Positions 1 through 11,657 of a stretch of 64,000 nt of DNA are shown piece by piece; position 1 is the stretch's first letter, and the number at the start of each line of letters is the position of its first letter. Origin of the DNA: Rachicladosporium sp. CCFEE 5018 (Eukaryota > Ascomycota > Dothideomycetes > Cladosporiales > Cladosporiaceae); NCBI GenBank assembly GCA_002077045.2, contig KZ111150.1, positions 974,970 through 1,038,969 on the forward strand, written 5' to 3'. Made by a program: the position numbers and the translations under genes. The notes below the pieces were generated by a model. It did no database searches. It worked only from the letters and a program-made list of their open reading frames with translations, and was not told the origin of the DNA.

Positions 1-2527
1 GAGTCCGGCAGCGGCGGGGCTAGGGAGGCAGGTCTCGAGCGGAGCTGGGGCAGTCTTGACACCGAAACATAGCACGCCGCAGACTCAGCAGGTGTTGAGT
101 CCGGAACTGACGATAGGATCGAATGAGTCACCTGCGCAGCGGCAGGACGAGAAGAAGCCGGAGAATGTTGATGCGCTAGCGGATCAGATGTGCAGTCTGA
201 TCACCAATCAGTGTGGTGAGACGAGGTACATCGGCAGTGCGTCTGGCTTCTCAATCTTCAGTCCGAAGGGCATACAGTGGGTCAACGAGAAGACTGGCGA
301 TGCATCATTCCAGCACATGATCTCCGCTGCAGCAGAAGATGGCTCGAAGTTCGATCACTGGAAACCTGAGGTGTTCGATGATCTGTTCAGTCGGCGAGTT
401 TTCAAGAGCATGCCGCCTAAGAAGGAATGCCTGAATTTGCTGAAGGACTTTTTCGAAAACTTCAACGGGATGTTCCCACTTTACCACGAACCGACGTTCA
501 TGCACTTGGTGGAGAAACATTACTCACAAGATCCGTACGAGGGAAGCGGTTGGTGGGCTTCGCTCAATGTAGCGTTGGCGATTGCACATCGGCTGCGTGT
601 GATGAGTAACGTGGTTGACCAGGAGGAAGATGATCACGCCTGGGGCTATTTGAAGAATGCCATGGCTGTGATGTCTGAGCTGACGATGCGAAATACGGAT
701 CTACTGTCAGTCCAAGCATTGTTGGGAATGGCATTGTTCCTGCAAGGCACTCCAAATCCACAGCCGTCGTTCTTCCTCACTGCTGCTGCCATCAGACTAA
801 GCCATTCAATCGGCCTGCATAAGCGCGGGTCCGGGTTCAACTTCAACGAAGTCGAGAATGAGCAGCGAAGACGAGTGTTCTGGATCGGCTACTTGCTTGA
901 CAAGGACATCTGCTTGCGGTCTGGACGACCGCCTGTACAAGATGACGACGATATGAATGTTGAGCTACCAGCAGCCAACCCGCCTGATCACGTCGGCAAT
1001 ATTCCACTATCAAAGCCCACAGCCGAGGGCGCCACAACGATGAACCTTTTTCGGCAGATGTGCATGTTTGCGCAGATTCAGAGTCGAGTCTATAAGCAGC
1101 TGTACAGCGTCAAAGCTAGTCGACAATCAGATGGCGAGCTACTGAATACTATAGGCGAACTGGATCAGGCCCTCGAAGACTGGAAAGACAGTATACCCAT
1201 CGACTTCAGACCGGAGCACGAGATACGCGCAAGTCATACGCCACTGATTTTGCATGTTGTATGCTTACACTTTGCGTACTACAATTGCTTGACTACGATC
1301 CACCGCATGAGTGTACACCACGGATACTGGACGAGTCGATTGAGCGACTATGCTTTACAAGGGCTGAACGCGAGACCATTGAACCCGAGGGTGTTCATGA
1401 GTGCTGCGCTCTGCGTTAACGCTGCGAGGACCAGCATTGGACTTATTCGATACATCCCTCAGGGCGACTATGCATGTGTTTGGTGAGTAATATGTGCCAT
1501 TTACTCAACGAACGACCTACTGACGTCTCATAGGCTCGTCCTGTACTATCCTGTCTCCTCGCTCGTCACACTATTCGCCAACATTCTCCAGAACCCCCAA
1601 GATGCACGCGCCCGCAGTGATCTGAAGCTTATGTCATCAGTGGTCGCATTCCTCCAGATGCTCGAACAGAATGTGCAAGAGTCGAACGGCAATGTCAGAC
1701 GCATGCTGTCGGTCTGCGCCGAGTTTGAGCGCATCGCCAAGGTTGTCCTCGACAAAGCCGAGACCGACATGCGCGGCCGCGGGAAGCGGAAGCAAGCCGA
1801 ACGTGAACGCGAAAAGGATCGCGTTAATGGCGGTATCAGCGCTGATCTCGAAGACGGCAAGACGCTGGAGCAGATCCAAGTTGAGACGCAAGCAGCGTAC
1901 CGAAAGCCGGTGCAGACCCCAAGTCTGCAAGCGAGTATGTCGCAGCCTGGGAGCGGCGCTGCGAACAGCCCTGCGAGTTGGACGGGCAGTCAGCAGGGCG
2001 ATGCTAAGTCGTTGAACGCCTATGCCCGACCAGATGTGCCTGTCTTTCCTTCCGCTCAACAAGCCCGACAACCGCTGCAGACCAGCAACGGACAGTGGAC
2101 CACGCCAGCCTACTCTAGTCCTTTCCCGGCCTCTTCAGGCGCCTCGACGATGTCGTGCTCAAGCAACGACTTCAACGCCCAGCGCCATAATCCGGACTTC
2201 CCGCTCCCAAACACCTTTCCCTCCTTCACTAACGACTACTCCCTACCGCAGAACGCATATGTACCGACATCGACACCTAACGGGGCCAGCAATGACCTGT
2301 TCAACACGTCGTTTCAGCAGCCTTTCGTACCGCAAGATCTGTGGCAGATGCCCATGACGCTTGAGTGGGACTGGGCTGAAGGGCTTGGGCTGGGAAGCTT
2401 CACGCCTGGAGCGATGTTTGGGGTGCAGGATGGGTACATGGGGCAGCAACCTGGCACTGGAGGTGATGAGAATGGGCTGTATGGGCAGGGCGATGGGAGA
2501 GGGCAGGGTGGAGTGCAGGGGATGTAG
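1..2527 (+). CDS. Zn2Cys6 transcription factor, 5'-truncated by window edge (X copy)
   Basis: This is the X copy of the factor at 16372-19407. The window opens at the third base of codon 170, so the zinc cluster lies outside. Exon 1 runs to 1482, a 51-bp intron follows (1483-1533, GTGAGT...TAG), and exon 2 is 1534-2527. Splicing restores a Trp codon and continues the fungal-specific transcription-factor domain (PF04082 type). Across the shared exon 1 the protein differs from Y by a single Lys/Gln change. The Q/S/P-rich C-terminal tail carries about seven more substitutions. It is a nuclear regulator whose target is unknown. Confidence 0.9.
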
Positions 2528-3025
2528 AGAAGGGAATGTTGAGCGTCTTAGCGATGGAGTCTGGGGGTTACGAGGAATGAGTGTATAGAACGAATGACAG
2601 TGGGCATGTACAATAGCGATGACTCTGCTCTGGACATGCTGGCCTAGATTATTCAGGCTAGACCCTGCCTATCCAGATGGTATCCTTGGTGGGGGGGTTT
2701 CACAGCTACAAGTACGCGCAGAGTATCCGGACTGGCCCGCCGCTAGTGAACACTATCTTGGGCGGGCTTCGTCACTCGAGGACGTACGATATAGAAAGCA
2801 TTGCACTGCAGCCACTTCTCCACTCATATTTTCCAACTCTCTAAGCTCAACGCCCGTATCCACTAGCGGTCGTGTCCATCGCAGCGGCCATCATTTACTG
2901 GCATACCCACTGCAGTCGCCACCGCAGCCTGGCCCAAGCTAGCCAAGCTGTCCACCTACAACGTTGGCCGCAGCCTAAGGGCAAACCGACCCTCATCCCC
3001 ACCTCCACCCAAGACTTTAAACCTC
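2528..3025. other. Spacer between Zn2Cys6 factor and Rab gene (X)
   Basis: I see no gene here. Most of it does not align by eye with the matching Y spacer (19408-19882), although the genes on both sides are nearly identical. Similarity resumes at about 2945, just upstream of the Rab start codon. Confidence 0.5.
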
Positions 3026-3812
3026 ATGACCGACTCCGCCGCCCCTAGTGCGCCAAAGCCGAGCAGCAGTGTCAAGCTCGTGCTGCTCGGTGAGGCGGCA
3101 GTAGGCAAAGTGAGCTTCAACCATTGCGCCGGCATCATGTAGCTCTGAAGCTGATACATAATTGCAGTCCTCCCTCGTCCTACGCTTCGTCAACGATGCT
3201 TTCGAACCCAACAAGGAGCCTACAATCGGCGCCGCCTTCCTGACACAGAAATGCGCTTTGCCAACCCGGACGATAAAGTTCGAGATCTGGGACACGGCGG
3301 GCCAGGAGCGATTTGCTAGCTTAGCACCGATGTACTACAGGAATGCGCAATCGGCGCTTGTGGTCTACGACATCACGAAAGCTTCCAGTTTGGTGAAAGC
3401 GAAGCACTGGGTCGCAGAGCTGCAGCGACAAGCGAGCCCAGGCATCGTGATCGCGGTGGTGGGCAACAAAGTCGATCTGGCTGAGGAAGAGGAAGGAGCA
3501 GAAGGCGAGGTCACGGAGGGTGAAGGCGAGGACGAGGGAAGCGTGCGGAAAGTCTCTACGAAGGAAGGAAAGGCTTTTGCGGAGGAGGAAGGGCTGCTGT
3601 TCTTCGAGACGAGTGCCAAGAGCGGGAAGAATGTCGATGAGGTGTTTACGGCTATTGCTAATGCGATTCCGGAGGGAAGCCTGAAGGGTGCGAGAGGAGC
3701 GGTGCAGGGTGTTGGAGCTACTACGCAAGCTGCTATCGAGGGGGCGACGGGCGGGAGGGTGAATCTGAACGCTGGTGGAGATGGGCCGAAGCAGGATAAC
3801 TGTGCTTGCTGA
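3026..3812 (+). CDS. Rab5/Vps21-type small GTPase (X copy)
   Basis: Exons 3026-3109 and 3168-3812 join across a 58-bp intron (3110-3167) that splits the P-loop just before its Ser. They give 242 residues. Visible motifs are GEAAVGKS (22-29), WDTAGQE (69-75), NKVDL (128-132), ETSAK (175-179) and a C-terminal Cys-Ala-Cys for double geranylgeranylation. The effector stretch and the SSLVLRF helix fit the Rab5/Ypt51 group, which controls early endosome fusion and vacuolar sorting. An unusual Glu/Gly-rich insert (about 133-152) lies between NKVDL and ETSAK. The start is the only in-frame ATG before the P-loop. Other endosomal Rabs (Ypt52/53 type) are possible. Confidence 0.9.
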
Positions 3813-6011
3813 GTGAGTGATTGAGGAAGGGGCGATGGTGTTTGTTGTTGACTATATAGGTATATCCCATGGCTCCCTTTTCTTCCTAACAACGAGCTTG
3901 CAGTGCCGCTGGCCAAGTAGTGATGAAGGACGGTCCTGTCGGTAGTACGAGTGAGCCTTACGCGTCCATCCTGAAGTCGGAAGGTACATCGTGGCCATCA
4001 AATCATGCCTGGTAAATCGACACAGCCCGCACTCTTCGAACATCTGGTTGTCATGGTGCTTTTATTGAGTGCACCACAAACGTCATCTGGCAGAATCGAC
4101 ACTTGAGAGAGAGGCCATTCCTGTATATCGGGGGTCATCGCTTCGCGCTGGGTATCGCCCTATATGATATTTCCGGCAATCGATCTTCTAGATGCCCGTA
4201 CAATCGACGAACCAAGCAGGTGAGTACTTGCCCGTGAGTGTGAATGCCACCCTTGGAGTCTCAGTCTTCTTGAACGGGCGTGACCATCGCTGCAATCAGG
4301 GGTCTCACTGCGAATCTCGTCTAGCGACAATATTCCATCGGTGTACATCGGCGAAGTCAGCTGAGACGCGTAGAAAGTTCTTTAAGTGTCAGTCATGTAG
4401 ACGCTGTTTCGCGTTAAATGCTCTCAGGCCGGGACTTCGCATGCAGACCGCAGTACTACCGAATCCGACTCGGTCTACTATACAGCTTCGGCACTCTTCG
4501 TGAAGTAGTCATCGTCAGCTAGTGACGAACGGATTCATGGCGGAAGTGAAGTCAGCAATTGGCCAATTGAAGCTCGCAAGAGCGATGGCGCAAACGGTAA
4601 GCTCCCCAAGCAAGTGGGGCTCTTTGTTAGGAGCGTTTCATGTCTATTTTGAGAGGTTGATGGTGGTCAGTGCGCGCAGGTGGGTGTTGGCGATCAGTAA
4701 TTCATTCCCATGCCTCATGCCGCACCCTCAGCACGACACGAGTGGACGGACACTATCGCGGAGAACTGTACTGGGTGCTGGCGTTATTCTCCAGTCACTG
4801 GTGATTCAAATGCTGGACGACACGACTGCGAAGAGACGAGAGTGCTTCTAGGAGCTCCAACCTGATACGGCCACTGGAGTTGGGGGAACAGCGTCAATAC
4901 CAGCGCGTAACAGGCAGAAAGGCAGTCATTAAGTCATAAGGCGAGCGCTGAAGCAAAACGCTACTGGAGGAAGCATACCCACGCGATACGCACCCAAAAG
5001 TGCAGCGCAATTTCGACCGACATTACGCTTCGCAGCCACTGCGCACGCAACCTTCACGGAGGAGAGCGCGAGGTTTAAGCGAGAACAGAAGCGTGAACCA
5101 CCTTCGTCGCCAACGGAGGACGCGCGCGAGCCTCGCGTTCTTGAATCGAAGGGTCGATCAAAGCGTGGTTGTGTTGGTGGTGAGTCTGCTCGCTTCAATA
5201 TCGTTGCCCATGTACCGAGCCGCACAGTCCCTACGCGACTCGGAGAGTCCGTTGCGAAGGCGAATGGTCGCCCCCAGAACGCTACCTCCTGACAATCATA
5301 TATGTACAGCCGCGATGGCGTATATAACGTGGCCACTGAGAGCATGAAGCTGATTGGTTCACACAGCGATCTGCTTGCCGCCCGGGTCTTATTTTGCCCG
5401 TGCCAGCCTCGAGAGCTGCAACACCCCTCTGGCTTGACGTCTATTCTCGTATTGGCTGATCACAAATCGAGGATCGACCTCTGGCGGCTACGTCGCTGTC
5501 TGCTTCACGACTGGTCTCTCTTCTGCCACCGACCCCATCGACTTCATACACCGCTTCGATACCCATCCCGTCATGCGTCGGTCGCCTTGCTAATTAAAGA
5601 ACTGCCGGTCATCTTGTGGACGTGGCCTGCTGCTGATTTGCTCGAGGTGAAACGCCACAGGCGCGCAATCGTTCTTGCCCGGGTGTTCGGCGCTTTGACA
5701 GCTGCTGCACCTCTCCGGACTGCACGCTCTCCATACGAGAGCCATACCAGTATGTACCTCTTTCTCCTCACCTTGCCCGTATCGTTCTATCCGTGCAGCT
5801 TATGTAGATACGATTGGGCATGAAAGCCGGCAGCAGTCTATCGCAAGCGCTATTGCCTGCTTGACGCAGCTTACCCTGCTGACTCCCACACATGGTCTCA
5901 TTCTGCGTCTTATACTACTAACTGGAGTTACACTGACTGTACTGCCAATTTTTGTGCTTCTCACATCAAGCGCGGGTCGCTGTAAACTACCCTGGCGGCG
6001 GTCGACTGACA
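3813..6011. other. 2.2-kb spacer upstream of the phosphatase gene (X)
   Basis: No convincing gene. The first ~700 bp is poorly conserved with Y 20670-21400. From about 4500 onward conservation rises to about 97%, suggesting promoter or long-leader sequence of the phosphatase. A TATATAA element at 5321-5327 is kept in Y (22163-22169). Confidence 0.4.
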
Positions 6012-8648
6012 ATGGAATCGTACAGTTCGTTCACCGCCGATCTTCGGTCTAAACCTGAGTCTGATTTTGACACTTCGACCACGAGAAAACCAAATGGCCG
6101 CTTCTGGAACCGCCCAGTGGTGAACGCAACTACTGCTGGCAGGCCTGTCTTTTCTTTACGATCACTCTTCACTTCGAACACTGCTGAGTCCAGCATGCCC
6201 GCGTTCACAGACGTATCGCAGCAAGTCTCGCCGATATCTCCTCTTGGCTTCATACCAACGCCCGATTATGCCGACAAGGGCTTCAGGAGATTCCACCAAC
6301 ATTCCATAAGCGATTCCACAGCGACCTTTGGGTCGACTGACTCATCTCCCACAACAACTTGCTCTACTGTTGACGACTCGAGCGCGACCGAACCCTCGCC
6401 AGGTTCGTCGCCCGAGTCGCCACCGCCAAGTTCGTACGAAGGATCCATGCTTCGACCCCACACCTCGTCCGATTATGGCACGCCGTTCTTCGAGCTTCAA
6501 CGGGCTCCTCCGCTCAAGAAGGGTCGCAATCTGAAGAACCTCGCGGTGGATACTTCGACACACAACGCCAGGGCGGCCTCGACATCAAGTCTGCCGCTTT
6601 CGATACAGCCTAATTCGGACTCCGAGCCCAGCATAATGTCTCCATCTTTCACAAGACCACCTGCGCCGCCTAAGAGAAAGCCCAGCAATCTAGGTCCCAC
6701 CATTCTCACCCCAGCAATGACGAATCCAGAAACGGGTCCAATGAAGCTTACGATACCACCTACCCCGGGCTTTGGACGACCCGCTACGCTGCGTCACTTC
6801 CAATCATCACCCTCGTTACCTCTCTTTCCTGCCTTTGTGTCCGCCGGCCGCCCATTGTTGCGCCTTGGCCTGAACACTACCCTGGAGACTATTCTGTCGC
6901 CCGTAGCACCGCCTCAAGTGCAGATCCAGACAAATGACGAACAGAACTTCGATGTCCCTCTGTCGCGGGAAGAGAAACCTGAGGCGTATCCGGATGGCCC
7001 GATCACCGTTTACGAGCCATACATCGATCTCTACCTTGAGCCCACTGCTGCCCAGGCGAGCAAGTACGATGTCATCATGAACGTGGCCAGCGAAGTGCAG
7101 AACCCATTCACAGATCCCGTGCGACCCAGTGCACCAGAGCCTGAGATACGGCTTGATGGCGGCGGTGGCATACAGTTTGCTCCTCGGCGAGAGACACCCA
7201 TCGACGATGTACGACAACCCAGCTCGCCCACAACACCCAAGGCTACGCCTTTGAATGCGTCGTTCCCACATCAGGCGATGTATCCTGAGCGACAGCCAGA
7301 GTACATACACATCCCGTGGGAGCACAACAGTGACATCGTGCCTGATCTGTTCAGACTGGTGAAGCTGATGGATGAGCGGGTAGAAGAGGGCAAGAGCGTC
7401 TTAGTCCATTGCCAGTGTGGTGTCAGCCGGTCAGCAAGTCTTGTGGTAGCCTATGGGTTGTACAAGGACCCAAGTATGAGCGTGCAGGAGGCCTATGATG
7501 CGGTCAAGCAGCGCAGCAAATGGATCGGACCGAACATGGTGCGTCTCAAGAAGTGCCAACCGAGATCAAGTTGATTACTGATTGCTTTACAGAATCTCAT
7601 CATGCAACTACAAGAGTTCCGATCCAGCCTCGCTCGCGGTGGCCTCCTCCCTGACAACCGTGGTCTCTCACCCATAACGCCAAGCTCGGCATTTGGAGAC
7701 TGGCCTGCTCCGTTCTCAGCACGAGCGTTGCAAGTCGGGCCGCATGCTGGCAACCTGACAGCTCCAGCACCCGGCTCAATACGGCCGCCCACAAGTGGCT
7801 CGCTGCCAGCGCTGAGTCCAACACCCTCTTCGGCGCCACTAGTCGCACCGTGGCTCACCAGCACTACAGGCTCGCACCAAATCCACAGTGAGCCAGAATC
7901 GATGCGGGTCTCTTCTCCATATGTCGACACCTCTGGTCACGTCGTTCCCATATTGAAAGTGGTCGAGCCCGAGAGGATAGACTCCACTGTGCAGACTTCG
8001 CTCTCCATCAGCGAGAAAGACAATGAAGCTGCAACACCCACCGGGTCAATGCCTTCGCCACGATCTGCCGAGTTCGCCATGACTGACCTGAAGCCACCGG
8101 CTGAGATTGATTCTGCGGATGCATTCGGGCTCATGTCACCAACAGCTACCGAGTTCAAATCATCGCCATTCGACCGGCCGGCACTGCTGGCTCAGCTAGG
8201 CATGGGCTCGATGCGCCAACAAGACGACCTACCTCTCCGCACACGATCACTTAGATCCGCAGCACCAAAGTCAAACGCACATGCCAATGGACAGAATCTG
8301 CAAACGCACAACGGCCACCGTCTCCGCGGCAAGATCTCCTCCCCTAGCTTGCGCGAGCAACAGCAGCTTCGCCAAGCGCAAGCAGACATCGAATCCAAGC
8401 TCCACAGAGAGCAGCAATCGCGGCTCGTGTCGCAAAGCAGCACAGAGCATGCTTTCGGAGGACTGGATGATGCGCTCATGTCACCGAGAGCGACGGAGTT
8501 CACGCAAAATCCTTTCGCGACGTTGGCACCCATATCGACCGAAGGACCGTTTGACGATGGGACGCCGAGGACTGGTGACTTGGATCCGAGAAGTCCGGCG
8601 CAGGTTGGCGTCAGTCCTATCACGAGAAACATCGGGGATGTTCTATGA
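6012..8648 (+). CDS. Dual-specificity (MAP kinase) phosphatase, MSG5-like (X copy)
   Basis: Exons 6012-7538 and 7593-8648 (intron 7539-7592, 54 bp) encode 860 residues. The first ~330 are Ser/Pro-rich and look disordered. A DSP domain starts near 334 and holds the catalytic loop HCQCGVSRS with nucleophile Cys467. The intron falls right after the GPNM motif, and splicing gives the family's typical GPNM-NLI. Family knowledge: such enzymes dephosphorylate MAPK Thr/Tyr, and yeast Msg5 acts in the cell-wall and mating pathways. The C-terminal tail repeats an SPxxxEF motif three times. I chose the ATG at 6012 because the open frame upstream has no ATG. The exact MAPK substrate is not knowable here. 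Confidence 0.85.
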
Positions 8649-9340
8649 AAACGCCAATGAATCTTAATTTTCAACCGGGATCTGGCATCATCTTAGAGAT
8701 ACGAACGTAGATGAGATGACCAGCCTTCGCTGCCTTGGCTAGAGGCATTTGGGGCAGTGATCTGAAATTCGCTGAGGTCTGCGATATCGCGCCTTCTGCC
8801 TAACCCACCATGGAGTGGCGATGGAGACCATGCAGCGGTGAGTAAAAAGGCCATGAGCAAGTCTGGCGAACGGTCAGAGCGCCTTGATGGCGCATGATAT
8901 GTGCGCAAGTCACGAATGGAGAGATTGACGCTCCGCCGGGGCGCGAAGACGATTACATCAGATAATGTATACCAGTCGCATGTTGAGGCACAGCGATGTG
9001 AGAGGGCGATGCGACAGCAAGATCAGATAGATCCCTACAATCCTATCCAAACTTGACTGTTTGTCACACCGCACTCGTGAGACGCTGTTGAGATGCGCTG
9101 CGGGATCTCATTGGTCATTAGATAGTGTATGCTAGATGAACGCCGAATGCAGTGCGATGCTATGTCCAAATGTCCGCCCAAGAGCGAGTGTCCTGCTTTC
9201 CCTCGATCCATTATTCAGCGCTCCGACGTGAATGCTCAACTGCTCGCTCACCCGCTACCAACGCATGCAGAAAGGCTGCGAAGAAGAGCCTGTAAAGTAA
9301 AGCCGCAGAGTACGACATCGTCCAACACAACGCAACAACC
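8649..9340. other. Spacer between phosphatase and Rua1-type gene (X)
   Basis: Convergent 3' ends lie on both sides. I see no ORF or RNA with support. The sequence is about 97% like Y 25491-26185. Confidence 0.4.
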
Positions 9341-10348
9341 TCAGCTCGCCACCTTCGCCACTCTCTGCCTCGGTGACCTGCTCTGACCCATCGAGCCCGT
9401 ACTACCGCTATCACTCCGCCCTCTGCCAATCCGACTTCCCAACCCCTTGAGTTGGCACTTGTAAGCATGCCTGAACCAAGCTGTCCTCCCCTTCTCCCCC
9501 TTTGCGATCGCGACCCATCGGTCACAGCCACCGCACTTACCCTCCCAGTCACCGTCACCTCTCAAATCCCGATGATCGACCGGCGAGGGTAGACGCTGGC
9601 GCGTTGCGCATGATATGCCATGCACAAAGTGCATGTGGTACCAGTAAGCACTGTCGCGCAGCGTGTGCCAGCTTTGACATGGCGAACACCAACCTGCGCG
9701 TATAGACCCAGTGCCACGTGTGTAGCTGGGTGTGTAAAGATCGGAGGGAGAACGCGGCGACTGGGGATGGGGATAGAGGGTGTCAGAGGAGCAAAGAGAC
9801 AGACTTGGTGGAGGTGGAGCCTCAACTTGGTGGTCGTAGAACAGTGTCGGTGGGTCGTGTGGACCCGAGCGCGCCTTGGGGGACAAAGAGGCGCGTGACT
9901 CGGCTTGCAGAGCTGGTACAGCTTGTGCGTGCCAAGTACTGAGACAGGCCGGCAGACTTTGGGTGCGGTTCAGCATGTAGTGCGCATTGGCGTCCTGAGC
10001 TACGAGTGACCCGACCGCAAACGACGGCGAGATCTCGTACGTAGCGACATCACTGGACGGGGACGATCGACCGGAGCAGTGGCCGATGTCATTTAATGCC
10101 GTGTAGTCCGGCATATACCGAGGGATCGTTCCGTTGAGAGTGATCGTCGCACCTTGGAAGTAAAGCTCCTGCCATTGTGGCCATGAGGCTATCCAATCAG
10201 TTGGCAAGCCACATTCTGGATCGCTGTAGCCGTATGGCTGATCATGGTCGAAGACGCCGATGCTTAGACCAATGTAGTCGGTCGAAGTGCCCTCGTCAAA
10301 ATACCCAGATCCTCCTGCTGAAACGAGGCTCGTCAATAGCAAGCTCAT
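9341..10348 (-). CDS. Rua1-type zinc-finger transcription regulator, intact C-terminal part (X copy)
   Basis: An uninterrupted 335-codon frame on the minus strand. Its last ~150 residues show two Cys-pair units: GWCSPCQSWHTLRDS followed by WYHMHFVHGIS, then KCGGCDRWVAI with FRHAYKC. This pattern matches, from memory, the Rua1 C-terminal domain (PF14616), named after the Ustilago maydis regulator of ustilagic acid synthesis. The true start probably lies in upstream exons (10349 to about 11214), because a plausible acceptor (TTGTAG, about 10373) leads in frame into this ORF. The Y copy is broken by a deletion and a stop codon. Domain assignment is moderately sure. Target genes are unknown. Confidence 0.65.
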   Translation of the reverse strand: MSLLLTSLVSAGGSGYFDEGTSTDYIGLSIGVFDHDQPYGYSDPECGLPTDWIASWPQWQELYFQGATITLNGTIPRYMPDYTALNDIGHCSGRSSPSSDVATYEISPSFAVGSLVAQDANAHYMLNRTQSLPACLSTWHAQAVPALQAESRASLSPKARSGPHDPPTLFYDHQVEAPPPPSLSLCSSDTLYPHPQSPRSPSDLYTPSYTRGTGSIRAGWCSPCQSWHTLRDSAYWYHMHFVHGISCATRQRLPSPVDHRDLRGDGDWEGKCGGCDRWVAIAKGEKGRTAWFRHAYKCQLKGLGSRIGRGRSDSGSTGSMGQSRSPRQRVAKVAS

Positions 10349-11657
10349 CCGATGTCGGACTTGCTCTGCTACAATGCAATGTTAGGATCTGCTGTCAGGA
10401 CTGTTCACTCGATGTGACGCGTCACAAAGTGAGCAGCCTATGAGCCAGCTACATATGTGGAGCCAACAATGCGATGGCATGAGCGTCCTCCTGATCGGTA
10501 ACACCAGCCTCCAACGACACACTCTATCGGAGACGCCGTGGATTGTAGATATACTCACATGGATGTAGCGTAGAGGCATTGTGTAACGTACGGGTGGCCG
10601 CTCGAGCGTGAGTGCGCTTACAGCTCTGGGACTGGGGTCATGGCCAGCCGTGGTGCGGAACGTGTGTAACCACACATTTCATGCGATTCGTATTAGAGCT
10701 GGAGAAACCCCCAGACTCAAGGTGCTGGATTGTCTAGGGCCACAGTAATGGGCCATGCTGAGCTACTTGCAAAGCAAGGGACGTCGTCCAAGTGAGTATA
10801 CCGACCCGAACACGCCGAGATCTTGACCGAGATGGTGAGTTTACCGTCAGATCTATGCGTGACAGCCGCCTCGAATGCTCGCAAAGTCGTCAATGCGGCC
10901 GCGGTTTCCGCTTCGCAAGTGTGAATGGCGCTGTAGTCAGACTCTCCACGACTCGCGTACAGAGTAGGCAATCGAGAGTCAAGTTTGATCGTCGATATAT
11001 GGGAGGTTTGTTGCGGCTCGACGGTCAGTCACATCTGCAAGCCGCCTACTTGGGTCATGGTTGAGGTATTTGTTGGCACCACTCTAGTAGGCCTCATTCC
11101 ACGCATGGCGGTCAGTGTGCCTAAGCGGGTAAACGAGCCGCACAGCGAGGCATCTACGTTCTGCAAGCAGCCGGCGGGATCTACTCGCGGTCTGCGAGCG
11201 TCGCCGTGACACAAGCCAGAGATTGGCAGGGGACGTGAACCGAAGTGGCGAGATCATTCATCAGAAGCGGCTTGGAAAAAATGTTGGAGGGTTCAGTCTG
11301 CCACGGGAGTCGCTGGACTACCCATTGCTCGAGCGGCCAGACTGCTGTTGGCATTATTCGAGCTCAGCTCTTCGAGAGCAGCAGAGCACACGACCTGGAT
11401 GTATGTGCCCTCGGTCAGTCCGATGCTGACTCAGTTGATGTCGATGTTGTGAAGTGCAAGTGTGAGGAAGAGTTGTGATGTTGACTTTCGGCTGCACCTC
11501 GCTTAATCGACGTCAATGGCGTCTAGACTCTGATTCGACGAGATCTGCGTTCAACACCAGCACCCATCCTTGCTCTGTGCTACCAACAACCGCTTTGACA
11601 TGGAGTCACGGGTGATGCGCTGCCATCTCGATGTAGCCGGCAGCTGACGAGTACATC
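10349..11657. other. Probable 5' exons and promoter of the Rua1-type gene; promoter of SET gene (X)
   Basis: Short minus-strand open frames (for example 10717-10971 and 11029-11214) are conserved in Y and could be upstream exons of the Rua1-type gene. I could not fix the splice sites. A block of about 95 bp (near 10378-10472), flanked by short repeats ACAATGC (10371-10377 and 10466-10472), is missing in Y. The last few hundred bases should hold the SET-gene promoter. Confidence 0.35.

Noticed and set aside
3365..3916. 183-codon minus-strand frame antisense to the Rab gene
   Set aside because: Shadow of the Glu/Gly-rich coding strand (reads as Pro/Ser).
5302..5823. 173-codon plus-strand frame upstream of the phosphatase (Y counterpart 22144-22827)
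   Set aside because: The two copies end at different points (173 against 227 codons), no domain is seen, and it lies in presumed promoter or leader sequence.
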